A stretch of 18,432 nt of DNA from an uncultured Rikenellaceae bacterium (GTDB lineage: Bacteria; Bacteroidota; Bacteroidia; Bacteroidales; UBA932), in NCBI GenBank assembly GCA_937906485.1, contig CALCYB010000181.1:1-18432 (forward strand), given 5' to 3'. A program made the translations under genes and the position numbers. The notes under the pieces are model-generated. The model ran no database searches and had not been told where the DNA came from. It was given only the letters and a program-made list of their open reading frames with translations. Positions 1 through 7,587 of this stretch are shown piece after piece (positions within the stretch are counted from its first letter, which is position 1; every line of letters begins with the position of its first letter).

Positions 1-350
1 AGAGTATCCATAATATCTTTTTCGTTTGCTCCGTCAAATACATAATCTGTGGAAACAAAGACCAGGGTTGCGCCGGCAGTGGCTGCCAGTCGGGCCAGTT
101 GGAGGGTGGCCTGGGTGTTGATGCGGAAAGCCGTTTCCGGATCGCTTTCGGCGCGGTCCACTGCCGTGTAGGCGGCACCATGGATGATGGTGCGGATGTG
201 GTACTGGTCCAGGTATGCCCGGCAGGCCTCTGTGTCGCAGATATCCAGTTCCGGCAGATCTGTAAAATGCCAATGTGCATCCTCTCCGGCCAGTTTTCGC
301 AGTTCGTTTCCCAATTGTCCGTTGGCGCCCGTTACCCAAATATTCCCCAT
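1..350 (-). CDS. rmlD: dTDP-4-dehydrorhamnose reductase, N-terminal part (cut by window edge)
   Basis: An RmlD/RfbD-type NAD(P)H-dependent reductase that would make dTDP-L-rhamnose, the last step of the pathway supplying rhamnose for surface polysaccharide. The frame is open from the ATG at 350 to the left window edge, giving 116 complete codons of a protein that is usually about 285–300 residues. Visible features are the Rossmann dinucleotide-binding loop GANGQLG (residues 8–14), HGAAYTAVDRAE (57–68) and STDYVFDG (100–107), all typical of RmlD. The catalytic YxxxK lies outside the window. The residues after VFDG (ANEKDIMDT) lack the PYxE seen in many homologues near here, so the next stretch is worth reading. 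The start is fixed by a TACATTTG promoter element 24 nt upstream. It is transcribed divergently from the DUF4290 gene. The family call is firm; the substrate is inferred from the family. Confidence 0.88.
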   Translation of the reverse strand, partial: MGNIWVTGANGQLGNELRKLAGEDAHWHFTDLPELDICDTEACRAYLDQYHIRTIIHGAAYTAVDRAESDPETAFRINTQATLQLARLAATAGATLVFVSTDYVFDGANEKDIMDT

Positions 351-374
351 AAATTAAATTTGTATTCTTTTCCG

Positions 375-382
375 CAAATGTA
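375..382 (-). promoter_or_regulatory. Bacteroidetes -7 promoter element for rmlD
   Basis: On the minus strand 382 to 375 reads TACATTTG, a full match to the Bacteroidetes -7 consensus TAnnTTTG. It lies 24 nt before the rmlD ATG. A TTTG about 22 nt further upstream (near 402–406) could be the -33 element, slightly farther away than usual. Confidence 0.55.
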
Positions 383-394
383 CCTCAATTTCGT

Positions 395-402
395 TATCTT
401 TG
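395..402 (+). promoter_or_regulatory. Bacteroidetes -7 promoter element for the DUF4290–ftsK–lolA-like operon
   Basis: 395–402 reads TATCTTTG and matches TAnnTTTG. It ends 18 nt before the ATG at 421, so the leader is very short. No good -33 TTG is seen at the usual distance. The element lies inside the divergent rmlD promoter region, so the two promoters overlap. Confidence 0.5.
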
Positions 403-420
403 TGCAAATTTTTATAGACA

Positions 421-1116
421 ATGGATTATAATACCCAACGGAAAAAGCTGCTGATGCCTGAGTATGGCCGGAATGTACAGCGTATGATTGAGCAAGTTAT
501 GTTGATACCTGACAAAGAAAAACGTAATGAGCAGATCCGCGCGGTGGTTGCTGCGATGGGAATCCTGAATCCCCAATTGCGGGATATGAGCGATTTCAAA
601 CACAAATTGTGGGACCATGTTCAGATCATCAGTGATTTCCAGTTGGACATAGACTCGCCCTATCCGTTGCCGACTCGCGAGACCTTGCAACGTAGGCCCA
701 ATCCGATTCCGCTTCAGCACGAGCCCCTGGAGGTGATGCATTATGGTCGTAACATCCAGAACATGATTCTGGCTATCGGAGAGCATGAAGAAGGGGACGT
801 GAAAAATGCCATGGTCCGTTCGTTGGCTCACTACATGCGTCAGCAGTACCTGATCTGGAACAAGGATTCGGTGGCGGATGAACTCATTTTCCGGGATATA
901 GAACGGATGTCCGAAGGTAAGATCCGTATTCCTGAAGACCTGCATCTGAACCAGATTTCGGATAAAGACACGTTCAACAAGCCGACCCTGATGTTGAATA
1001 CGGGAGAAGCACTTCCGAAGAAAAACGGAATGAACCGCAACAACAAGAAAGGGGTGAATGTGCAAAACGGAAAAAACACCAAGAATAACAAGAAACGTTG
1101 GAAAAATAACAAATAG
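421..1116 (+). CDS. DUF4290 domain-containing protein
   Basis: A 231-residue soluble protein that I recognise as the Bacteroidetes-specific DUF4290 family; its biochemical role is not known. The start MDYNTQRKKLLMPEYGRNVQ and the segment PQLRDMSDFKHKLWDHVQ are characteristic. Residues 1–195 look like a compact helical domain. The last ~35 residues (from about 197) are almost only Asn, Lys, Gly and Arg, a basic disordered tail that could bind nucleic acid (inference). There is no signal peptide or membrane segment. The start is set by the TATCTTTG promoter just upstream. The stop is 3 nt before the ftsK ATG, so the two are very likely co-transcribed, which hints at a role in growth or chromosome/envelope work without proving it. 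Confidence 0.9.
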   Translation: MDYNTQRKKLLMPEYGRNVQRMIEQVMLIPDKEKRNEQIRAVVAAMGILNPQLRDMSDFKHKLWDHVQIISDFQLDIDSPYPLPTRETLQRRPNPIPLQHEPLEVMHYGRNIQNMILAIGEHEEGDVKNAMVRSLAHYMRQQYLIWNKDSVADELIFRDIERMSEGKIRIPEDLHLNQISDKDTFNKPTLMLNTGEALPKKNGMNRNNKKGVNVQNGKNTKNNKKRWKNNK

Positions 1117-1119
1117 CCG

Positions 1120-3714
1120 ATGAAGAAGCCTGCTCAATCTCCGAAAAATAAATCGAAAGCCCGCAAGCCCAGTCAGTCGGAGAATCAGCCGACTCCTTGG
1201 TACAAAACAAAATATGCCCGTTTCGGGTATGCACTCGTTGCTGGTGCACTGGCCCTCTACCTGTTGATTTCGATGGTCTCCTACCTCTTTACCTGGGGTA
1301 GTGACCAGAGTCTGTTGTCGCATCCGCAGTGGATGGACGCGGATGTGGTGGCCGATAACGGCGGTGGAAAAGTGGGTTTCCGTTGGGCGAAATTCCTCGT
1401 ATCCGATTTGTTCGGTCTGGGCGCATTCCTGATTCCCATCTTCTTGGGCGGAGTATCGGTTACTCTGTTTAAAATACGTCAAGTAAAGCTGTTGCGGCTA
1501 TTTATGGTTTCGTTGTACGGATGCATCATTCTTTCACTGACTTGTTCGTTCCTGTGTTCGTTCCTGCCTTCTGATGACTGGTTCATCAACGGAGCCGGAG
1601 GAGCTTATGGTCAAGCCGTCAATGCCTGGGCTTGTGCCGCGATCGGTTCGTGGGGCGTGGGCCTGATCCTGTTTGTGCTGTTGAGCGGCTGGATCTTCCT
1701 GTTGAATCCCAGGATTATAGACCGATGGATTGCATGGATTGAGAAACCCCGGCAACGGGGCGATGCGCAGCCGGACGGAGATGCCGGTCAGAGCGATGAT
1801 GATCCAAGCGGTGATCAGGGAGATGATTCGGGCGCGGACGATGAAGGTGCAGATGAGGAGGATGCAGACGATGGGGCTACCCAGGAAGGTGATGATCAGG
1901 GAGAAGAAGCTCCGGATGAAGAAACTCCGGATGAAGAAGATGCTGATGATCAGGCAGAAGATGACCAAGGTGCTGACCGGGGACATGACGGAAATGACCA
2001 TCCGGAAGAACCTTCGGACCCTCCGACCCCCTTTGTGATTTATGATCTGCCGGATCCCCAGCCGGCTGAAGAGCCCCAACCGGATCCCGCTCCAGATCAG
2101 GACGGATTGCCGCAGCCGCCGGCAGAACCGGAAATTCCTCCGATTGAGGTCATCCCCGGGGATGATTTCTCGGCAGGCCTTTCCGATGAAGACTGGCGTT
2201 TGCGGTACGATCCCCGTTTGAGCCTGTCTCATTTCCAATCCCCGCAGACTGATTTGCTGGAAGAGTACCGCGATCAGATCTCACGGGTGTCCAAGGATGA
2301 ATTGGAAAAGAACAACCGTAAGATTGTGACCACTCTGAAAAATTACCGCATAGAAATTGCCAAGATATCGGCCCGGATCGGTCCTACGGTAACGTTGTAT
2401 GAAATAGTCCCGGCGCCGGGTGTGCGGGTTTCTCAAATCAAACGTCTGGAAGAGGACATTGCCTTGTCGTTGGCGGCCCGGGGTGTCCGCGTTGTGACGT
2501 TGGTCGGTACAAATGCCATCGGTATTGAGGTGGCGAACGAGAAGCCGAGCATTGTCTCCATGCGTTCGGTGTTGGAAGATCCCCGTTTCAGGAGTGCAAA
2601 GTACGAGTTGCCTGTGGTCATGGGCCGAACCATTTCCAATGAGGTGCTGTCCTTCGACCTGGCCAAGATGCCCCACCTTCTGGTGGCCGGTGCGACCGGG
2701 CAAGGGAAATCTGTCGGATTGAATGCCATCATTACCTCGCTGCTCTACCGCAAACATCCTTCGGAAATGAAATTTGTGCTGGTGGATCCCAAGAAAGTGG
2801 AATTGTCGTTGTACGAACCACTGGAGAAACATTACCTGGCCAAATTGCCGGATGCCGAGGAAGCGATCATTACCGATACCCAAAAAGTAATCTACACCCT
2901 CAAGTCCTTGTGTAAGCTCATGGATCACCGTTACGATCTGTTGAAGGCTGCTTCGGTGCGGAATGTCCGTGAGTACAATGAAAAATTCCTGTCACGCAGG
3001 CTCAATCCCTATAAAGGGCATGAGTACATGCCGTACATCGTGGTGATCATCGATGAGTTTGCTGACTTGCTGATGACGGCCGGTCGTGAAATTGAAGAAC
3101 CGATTGCCCGTCTGGCTCAGTTGGCACGTGCCATCGGGATCCACCTGGTGATTGCTACCCAGCGTCCTACGACCAACATCATAACCGGGACCATCAAAGC
3201 CAACTTCCCGGCGCGGATTGCTTTCCGGGTGATTTCCGGTGTCGATTCGAAGACCATTCTGGATCAGACCGGAGCGAACCAGCTGATCGGTCGTGGGGAT
3301 ATGCTGTTCTATACCGGCAGCGACCTGACCCGTGTCCAATGTGCTTTCATTGATACACCGGAGGTGGAACGTCTGACCAAGTTCATCAGCCGTCAGAGTG
3401 GTTTCGGCGGCGCTTTCCTGTTGCCGGAATACGTGCCGGAGGATGGGGGAAGTGGTCTTCCGATGAAAAACGAGGGGGAACTGCAGGGGTATGACAGCCT
3501 CATCAAGGAGGCTGCACGTCTGGTGGTCCGTGAACAGCAGGGATCCGCTTCGCTGATCCAACGCAAGATGAGCCTGGGGTATAACCGTTCTGCCCGCATT
3601 ATCGACCAGTTGGAAGAACTGGGCATTGTCGGTCCTTCCGAAGGAAGTAAGGCCCGTCAGGTGCGGGTGACCAGTCTGGAATCGTTGGAACTCATTTTAT
3701 CCGGAATACAATGA
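1120..3714 (+). CDS. ftsK: DNA translocase FtsK
   Basis: An 864-residue septal DNA translocase that pumps chromosome ends apart and drives dimer resolution at the division site. Order of parts: a basic, Pro/Ser-rich cytoplasmic N-tail (1–30); about four hydrophobic helices (roughly 31–55, 80–108, 115–135, 165–190); a strongly acidic linker (about 214–305) rich in Asp, Glu and Gly; a Pro/acidic stretch to about 345; the alpha/beta RecA-like motor; and a C-terminal winged-helix gamma domain (about 795–864, with GSASLIQRKMSLGYNRSARI). Walker A is GATGQGKS (524–531) and Walker B is VVIIDE (D645, E646). All motor motifs are intact and the length is normal for Bacteroidetes FtsK. It starts 3 nt after the DUF4290 stop and its TGA overlaps the ATG of the LolA-like gene. 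The unusually long acidic linker is the only odd point. Confidence 0.97.
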   Translation: MKKPAQSPKNKSKARKPSQSENQPTPWYKTKYARFGYALVAGALALYLLISMVSYLFTWGSDQSLLSHPQWMDADVVADNGGGKVGFRWAKFLVSDLFGLGAFLIPIFLGGVSVTLFKIRQVKLLRLFMVSLYGCIILSLTCSFLCSFLPSDDWFINGAGGAYGQAVNAWACAAIGSWGVGLILFVLLSGWIFLLNPRIIDRWIAWIEKPRQRGDAQPDGDAGQSDDDPSGDQGDDSGADDEGADEEDADDGATQEGDDQGEEAPDEETPDEEDADDQAEDDQGADRGHDGNDHPEEPSDPPTPFVIYDLPDPQPAEEPQPDPAPDQDGLPQPPAEPEIPPIEVIPGDDFSAGLSDEDWRLRYDPRLSLSHFQSPQTDLLEEYRDQISRVSKDELEKNNRKIVTTLKNYRIEIAKISARIGPTVTLYEIVPAPGVRVSQIKRLEEDIALSLAARGVRVVTLVGTNAIGIEVANEKPSIVSMRSVLEDPRFRSAKYELPVVMGRTISNEVLSFDLAKMPHLLVAGATGQGKSVGLNAIITSLLYRKHPSEMKFVLVDPKKVELSLYEPLEKHYLAKLPDAEEAIITDTQKVIYTLKSLCKLMDHRYDLLKAASVRNVREYNEKFLSRRLNPYKGHEYMPYIVVIIDEFADLLMTAGREIEEPIARLAQLARAIGIHLVIATQRPTTNIITGTIKANFPARIAFRVISGVDSKTILDQTGANQLIGRGDMLFYTGSDLTRVQCAFIDTPEVERLTKFISRQSGFGGAFLLPEYVPEDGGSGLPMKNEGELQGYDSLIKEAARLVVREQQGSASLIQRKMSLGYNRSARIIDQLEELGIVGPSEGSKARQVRVTSLESLELILSGIQ

Positions 3715-4391
3715 TGAAACCTTCTTTTTCAAAAAGCCTGGTGCTTGCGTTGTTGCTCAGTTTCGGGATGACCTCTCTGTTGACGGCGCAACCGCAACAG
3801 TCCTCGTCTTCCTCGGAAGGCGTTGCGATGTTGCAGGATCTGCGGACTCATTTGTTGGGTGACCGGACCCTGGAGTTGGATCTGCACATCCTGGCAATGA
3901 TGGATCAGCGCATCGAACTCTTCAATGACAAAGCCGTGCTGACGCTTCAAGGGGGTAATTACCGGTTGGAAGGTGAACATTTTATTTTCTATGCGGATGA
4001 TGCATCTGTTTGGCTGTACGACCCTTATGCAGAAGAACTGACGGTCAGCCAGCGGGTGGTGGACTATACCAATTTCCTGGAAAATCCGTTGGCCGTCTTG
4101 CAGGAAGAGGCCTTGGCTCATTTTTCGGTATCGTCCCCCGAACCGATGCGTTACCAAGGGGAGGACCTGCAACGCCTGTTGCTGACTTCAACGGAAGGAA
4201 CAGAGGCCTGGGTCATTGAAATCGGTATCGGTCCCCAGAAGAACCGTCTGCGGTATTTGAACTGTGTACGAGGCCGGGAAATGTATCAGATCCAGATCTT
4301 GGGTATCCGTCAGCATCCTGTGGTGGATCGCTCTTTCTTTACGCCGGATGCATCCTTGCAGCAAGCCTCGGAACTGGTGGATCTGCGTTAG
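3711..4391 (+). CDS. LolA-like periplasmic lipoprotein carrier
   Basis: A 226-residue exported protein of the LolA/LolB-like fold, expected to carry lipoproteins through the periplasm to the outer membrane. The N-terminus is a classical signal peptide: basic n-region, hydrophobic core LVLALLLSFGM, and likely cleavage after LLTA before QPQQ. The mature part shows the LolA-type run of short beta strands (alternating hydrophobic residues; VWLYDPYAEELTVSQRV at about 102–118). The first ATG (3711) overlaps the ftsK stop by 4 nt (ATGA); a second ATG at 3714 is an alternative start. Co-translation with ftsK is likely. The 3' end overlaps the convergent NUDIX gene by 4 nt. LolA proteins diverge strongly, so the family call rests on length, export signal, strand pattern and placement after ftsK, which is common in Bacteroidales. 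Confidence 0.8.
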   Translation: MMKPSFSKSLVLALLLSFGMTSLLTAQPQQSSSSSEGVAMLQDLRTHLLGDRTLELDLHILAMMDQRIELFNDKAVLTLQGGNYRLEGEHFIFYADDASVWLYDPYAEELTVSQRVVDYTNFLENPLAVLQEEALAHFSVSSPEPMRYQGEDLQRLLLTSTEGTEAWVIEIGIGPQKNRLRYLNCVRGREMYQIQILGIRQHPVVDRSFFTPDASLQQASELVDLR

Positions 4392-5014
4392 TCAAGTGGA
4401 ACATCCAGTCCGGCATGGCGGAAGACTTCCAGAATGGACGGGAATGTGTTGGCCAACGGTTGCGCCAGGTCTTGTGGAGCGACCCATATTGCCTGGGTGA
4501 TGTCCTCTTCGGTCTGGGGGGTCAGTGGCGTTTGTGAGGCGGTCTGCATTGAAAACCAATGGGTATGTTTGAAGCAGATTTTCCCATCCATCCGATACGT
4601 ATGGTAGGTGGTGCAGAGGGGAGCCGTCAATTGGAGTGCGTGCAGTCCGCATTCTTCTTCCACTTCGCGTAGGGCGGTCTGCCGGATGTCTTCGCCCGGT
4701 TCTTGTTTGCCTTTGGGCAAATCCCACTTTCCGAGGCGGTGAATCAACAAGTAGTCTCCCTGGAGGTTGCTGACCAGCCCTCCGGCGGCGTGGATCTGAT
4801 GGTGCAGTCGGGCGATTTTTTCAAATACCTCCTGTTGATGCCGGGTGGGCAGGTAGAGACGCTCAATGGCGGGATGTGCCTCAAAGAATTCCGGTACGGA
4901 ACGCAGCGATTCAACCTCTTGGGAGAACCAAAGGACGCCGTTGGGATCTTGCAGGAGATCCTGTCCGGGTTCACAAATGATGAGCGTATGTTGGTTGTAA
5001 TGAATGCGAATCAT
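4388..5014 (-). CDS. NUDIX hydrolase
   Basis: A 208-residue cytoplasmic NUDIX pyrophosphohydrolase. The NUDIX box is a perfect match to GX5EX7REUXEEXGU at residues 102–124 (G102, E108, R116, E117, E120, E121, G123), so the metal-binding helix is intact. About 80 residues precede the NUDIX core, including a segment (LWFSQEVESLRSVPEFFE) that looks like a small extra N-terminal domain. The substrate cannot be told from sequence; a nucleoside di- or triphosphate or nucleotide sugar is possible. I chose the ATG at 5014; an in-frame TTG at 5020 would add two residues (Met-Thr). It is a single-gene unit, convergent with the LolA-like gene (4-nt overlap TTAG) and divergent from pyrE. Confidence 0.9.
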   Translation of the reverse strand: MIRIHYNQHTLIICEPGQDLLQDPNGVLWFSQEVESLRSVPEFFEAHPAIERLYLPTRHQQEVFEKIARLHHQIHAAGGLVSNLQGDYLLIHRLGKWDLPKGKQEPGEDIRQTALREVEEECGLHALQLTAPLCTTYHTYRMDGKICFKHTHWFSMQTASQTPLTPQTEEDITQAIWVAPQDLAQPLANTFPSILEVFRHAGLDVPLD

Positions 5015-5086
5015 CGTCAAGGAAGGTAAATTGTGTTTAAATCGGTTACGAAGATAGGTTATATTTTCTAAATCAAAACAGTTTCG

Positions 5087-5094
5087 TAACTTTG
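5087..5094 (+). promoter_or_regulatory. Bacteroidetes -7 promoter element for pyrE
   Basis: 5087–5094 reads TAACTTTG, a full TAnnTTTG match 21 nt before the pyrE ATG at 5116. It settles the start: a TTG at 5092 in the pyrE frame is part of this promoter and cannot be the start codon. No clear -33 TTG is seen; the region near 5062–5068 is only T-rich. Confidence 0.6.
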
Positions 5095-5115
5095 TACAAA
5101 ATTAAATCCAATAAT

Positions 5116-5748
5116 ATGATGGAAGTTGAAAGAATCGTAGCGAGATACTTGCTCGAAATTGAAGCGGTAAAATTGAACCCGGAAAATCCCTTTACCTGGG
5201 CATCCGGCTGGAAGTCTCCAATCTATTGCGATAACCGTCGCATCCTTTCCTATCCCGCAATGCGTACGACCATTGCAGAATACTTGACCCAATTGGTGGA
5301 CAAGAATTTCTCCCAAGCCGAAACCGTAGCCGGTGTGGCAACAGGAGCTATTGCGTTGGGAACATTGGTGGCCGATAAGATGGACAAGCCTTTTGTATAT
5401 GTCCGTCCCAAACCGAAGGATCATGGAACTGGAGCCCAAGTGGAAGGTGTTGTCAAAGAAGGCTCACACGTTGTGGTGGTCGAAGATTTGATTTCAACCG
5501 GCAAGAGCAGTCTTTCAGCCGTCGATGCGTTGACCAAGCAAGGTGTTCTGGTATCCGGTATGGTGGCCATTTTCTCCTACAATTTTGATCAGGCGCGTCG
5601 TGCATTTGAAAATACCAATGTCGAGTTGCATACCTTGACCAATTACGATACGCTGATCGAAGAGGCTGTTGCCTGCAACTACATCAAAGAATCAGAACTG
5701 GAGCTGCTCCGTCAATGGCGTTATGCTCCGGATAAATGGGGTAAATAG
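5116..5748 (+). CDS. pyrE: orotate phosphoribosyltransferase
   Basis: A 210-residue enzyme that joins orotate to PRPP to give orotidine 5'-phosphate, the fifth step of de novo pyrimidine synthesis, in the cytoplasm. It shows NPFTWASGWKSPIYCDNR (about residues 23–40), the catalytic-loop lysines and histidine in VRPKPKDHG, and the PRPP-binding loop VVVVEDLISTGKSS (119–132). The length is normal. Two ATGs stand in tandem at 5116 and 5119; the first is used here because it follows the TAACTTTG promoter with a short leader. The SRPBCC gene follows after 5 nt and the methyltransferase after that, so pyrE heads a three-gene operon. Confidence 0.96.
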   Translation: MMEVERIVARYLLEIEAVKLNPENPFTWASGWKSPIYCDNRRILSYPAMRTTIAEYLTQLVDKNFSQAETVAGVATGAIALGTLVADKMDKPFVYVRPKPKDHGTGAQVEGVVKEGSHVVVVEDLISTGKSSLSAVDALTKQGVLVSGMVAIFSYNFDQARRAFENTNVELHTLTNYDTLIEEAVACNYIKESELELLRQWRYAPDKWGK

Positions 5749-5753
5749 TCAAG

Positions 5754-6194
5754 ATGGCTGTCTCAGAAGTGAAAGGTAAGGAGGTCCTGCTGCCGCAGAC
5801 CCCCTACCTCTTGTTTAATGCCTTTACTGATCTGCGGAATTTTGCTACCAATCTGCCAGCAGAATTTCAAGGAAAGATTGAGGTGACTTATGACACCTTG
5901 ATTGCCGAAATGCAGGGAATCCGGATGGGGGTCCGGGTGGAAGACCGTTTGCCATATTCCCAGATCCGTTTCAAGGAGGAAGGTCAATCTCCTTTTCCTT
6001 TTACCGTCTCGTTACATTTCGAACCGGTCGGTTTGAACCAGACACTCTTTCACATCGAACTGAGGGCAGAGTTGAACATGATGATGAAGATGATGCTCGG
6101 AGGAAAGTTGAAGGATGTGGTGGACAAGCTGACTGATCAGATTGAAAAAGCGGCTTCCGGACAGATGCCGGAAAGCGTGCAGCAATACAGTTAA
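5754..6194 (+). CDS. SRPBCC (START-like) family protein
   Basis: A 146-residue cytoplasmic protein with the pattern of the SRPBCC/START-like helix-grip fold. It has an N-terminal strand and short helices (PYLLFNAFTDLRNFATNLP), a middle of antiparallel strands (RMGVRVEDRLPYSQIRFKEE; FTVSLHFEPVGLNQTLFHIE), and a long C-terminal helix (about 108–138) rich in Met, Leu and Lys. Such folds bind small hydrophobic ligands; no ligand or reaction can be named here. There is no signal peptide and no obvious catalytic motif. It lies 5 nt after pyrE and 22 nt before the methyltransferase start, so it is likely expressed with both. The fold call rests on the pattern and my memory of similar genes next to pyrE in Bacteroidales. 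Confidence 0.72.
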   Translation: MAVSEVKGKEVLLPQTPYLLFNAFTDLRNFATNLPAEFQGKIEVTYDTLIAEMQGIRMGVRVEDRLPYSQIRFKEEGQSPFPFTVSLHFEPVGLNQTLFHIELRAELNMMMKMMLGGKLKDVVDKLTDQIEKAASGQMPESVQQYS

Positions 6195-6216
6195 TCCGAA
6201 TTGTCTCTGCAAGAAT

Positions 6217-7587
6217 ATGCATCAGGAGTTTGTCCGCTTACTGGAAGAATCTTTGGGGGCTGACCGTGCTTGTGCTTTGTTGGCGGCATTGGATCAGCCT
6301 CCGGTTGTTTCTTTGCGCCTGAATCAGGAGAAGATCATCAAGAACGGGTCAGACGCATCTGCGCTGTCCGATTGTTCATGGCCCTTGTCTTGGGCTATCC
6401 GACAAGGCCTGCCGGCTGACGGACTTGTAGATTGGTGCCGTAGTGGTGTTTATCTTTCGCACAAACCGACATTTACGACAGATCCGCTGTTTCATGCGGG
6501 GGCTTATTATGTTCAAGAAGCCTCATCAATGGCGATTGAAAAGTTCCTGGAATATTGGGAACCTGTACAACGTCCCCGTATATTGGACCTTTGTGCCTCA
6601 CCGGGAGGAAAGTCTACACACGGGATTTCATTGATGCAACGTCTGGTCAGGGATCAGAAGATTGAGGACTTTCTCTGGGTTTCGAACGAAGTCATAGCAT
6701 CCCGTGCCACGACCTTGGCAGACAACCTGGTCAGTTGGGGGGATCCCCGATCGGTAGTCTGTTGCAATGATCCCTCGGACTTTAGCGGTCTGGAAGCCTT
6801 TTTTGATGTCTTGCTGGTTGATGCTCCCTGTTCCGGAGAAGGGATGTTCCGCAAGGATCACGCCGCCCGTGAGGAATGGACAGCGGACAGTCCGGCCTTC
6901 TGTGCGGCCCGACAACGTCGGATATTGGAAGATGTTTGGCCCAGCCTGCGCCCTGGAGGAATACTGATCTATTCTACATGTACGTTTAATGCCTTGGAGA
7001 ACGAGGAGAACGTCGAATTCATCGCATCCCAACTTGGTGCAACCAGTCTGTTGTCCGAACATTTTTATCCCGGAGAACAGCGCGGCGAGGGTTTCTTCTT
7101 GGCAATCTTGCGCAAGGATGGAGACGGAACAGCAGCCCCTGTCCGGCTGAGAAAATCGGAGAAACGTTGGCCGGAGGTCAAGGAGAAATTGCCGTACGGA
7201 TGGGCAGCGGTGCCCGTTGTACTGCGCAACAAAGAGGGGCTGGTAAAGGCTCTCCCCAAAACTTGGGATGATACCATTGCCTATTTGGACGGCCGCTTGC
7301 GTGTCCTGCGATCCGGTGTAGCCCTGGGGAGATGGAAAGGCAAGGACTGGGTGCCGGAGCACGATTATGCCCAGTCATTGGGATTTGACGCAAGTACCTG
7401 CCCTTGTATCGAACTTTCCGAGGAAGAGGCGCTCGTCTACCTCCGCGGAGGCGCACCCGACTTGTCCGCCTATCCCAAGGGTTATGCTGTGATGACCTGT
7501 CACGGTTTCCCCTTAGGCTTTGTAAAGAATCTCGGAAACCGCTGCAACAACCTCTATCCGGCCCATCTGAGGATCAGAATGCGTTAG
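6217..7587 (+). CDS. RsmF-like rRNA (cytosine-5) methyltransferase, NOL1/NOP2/Sun family
   Basis: A 456-residue SAM-dependent RNA m5C methyltransferase, likely acting on ribosomal RNA. The SAM-binding motif LDLCASPGGKS is at residues 123–133. DAPCSGEG (202–209) carries the release cysteine C205, and YSTCTF carries the catalytic cysteine C255. The C-terminal part (about 300–456) is the RsmF-type extension, ending in the PUA-like segment GFPLGFVKNLGNRCNNLYPAH. The ATG at 6217 is chosen; upstream codons in frame lie inside the SRPBCC gene. The terminal ~107 bp (7468–7574) is repeated downstream at 11681–11787 with 72 identical bases in a row. The gene's 3' end has therefore been copied or replaced by the cassette that follows. 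The stop overlaps the convergent lipoprotein gene by 4 nt. Confidence 0.92.
   Translation: MHQEFVRLLEESLGADRACALLAALDQPPVVSLRLNQEKIIKNGSDASALSDCSWPLSWAIRQGLPADGLVDWCRSGVYLSHKPTFTTDPLFHAGAYYVQEASSMAIEKFLEYWEPVQRPRILDLCASPGGKSTHGISLMQRLVRDQKIEDFLWVSNEVIASRATTLADNLVSWGDPRSVVCCNDPSDFSGLEAFFDVLLVDAPCSGEGMFRKDHAAREEWTADSPAFCAARQRRILEDVWPSLRPGGILIYSTCTFNALENEENVEFIASQLGATSLLSEHFYPGEQRGEGFFLAILRKDGDGTAAPVRLRKSEKRWPEVKEKLPYGWAAVPVVLRNKEGLVKALPKTWDDTIAYLDGRLRVLRSGVALGRWKGKDWVPEHDYAQSLGFDASTCPCIELSEEEALVYLRGGAPDLSAYPKGYAVMTCHGFPLGFVKNLGNRCNNLYPAHLRIRMR
7468..7574 (+). repeat. Left direct repeat: 3' end of the methyltransferase gene
   Basis: This copy lies inside the intact methyltransferase gene. It aligns without gaps to 11681–11787 (offset 4213). 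Four mismatches fall in its first 35 bases, then 72 bases (7503–7574) are identical. The two copies differ completely after that (MR versus KF before the stop). Homology also ends sharply on the left, at 7468. Confidence 0.93.

Noticed and set aside
34..339. Open minus-strand frame of 101 codons, Pro/His/Arg-rich
   Set aside because: It is a shadow of rmlD: another frame of the same strand, from the ATG at 350, gives a clear RmlD N-terminus through the whole interval.
1730..2238. Frames on both strands over the acidic part of ftsK
   Set aside because: They exist because of the GAT/GAA repeats; the ftsK frame is continuous and carries the domain signatures.
5092..5115. TTG start extending pyrE by 8 residues
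   Set aside because: The TTG is inside the TAACTTTG promoter element, so it should not be in the transcript.
6142..6216. Upstream start for the methyltransferase
   Set aside because: It would overlap the SRPBCC gene by over 50 nt and adds a basic, non-homologous stretch; the ATG at 6217 gives the family-typical N-terminus.
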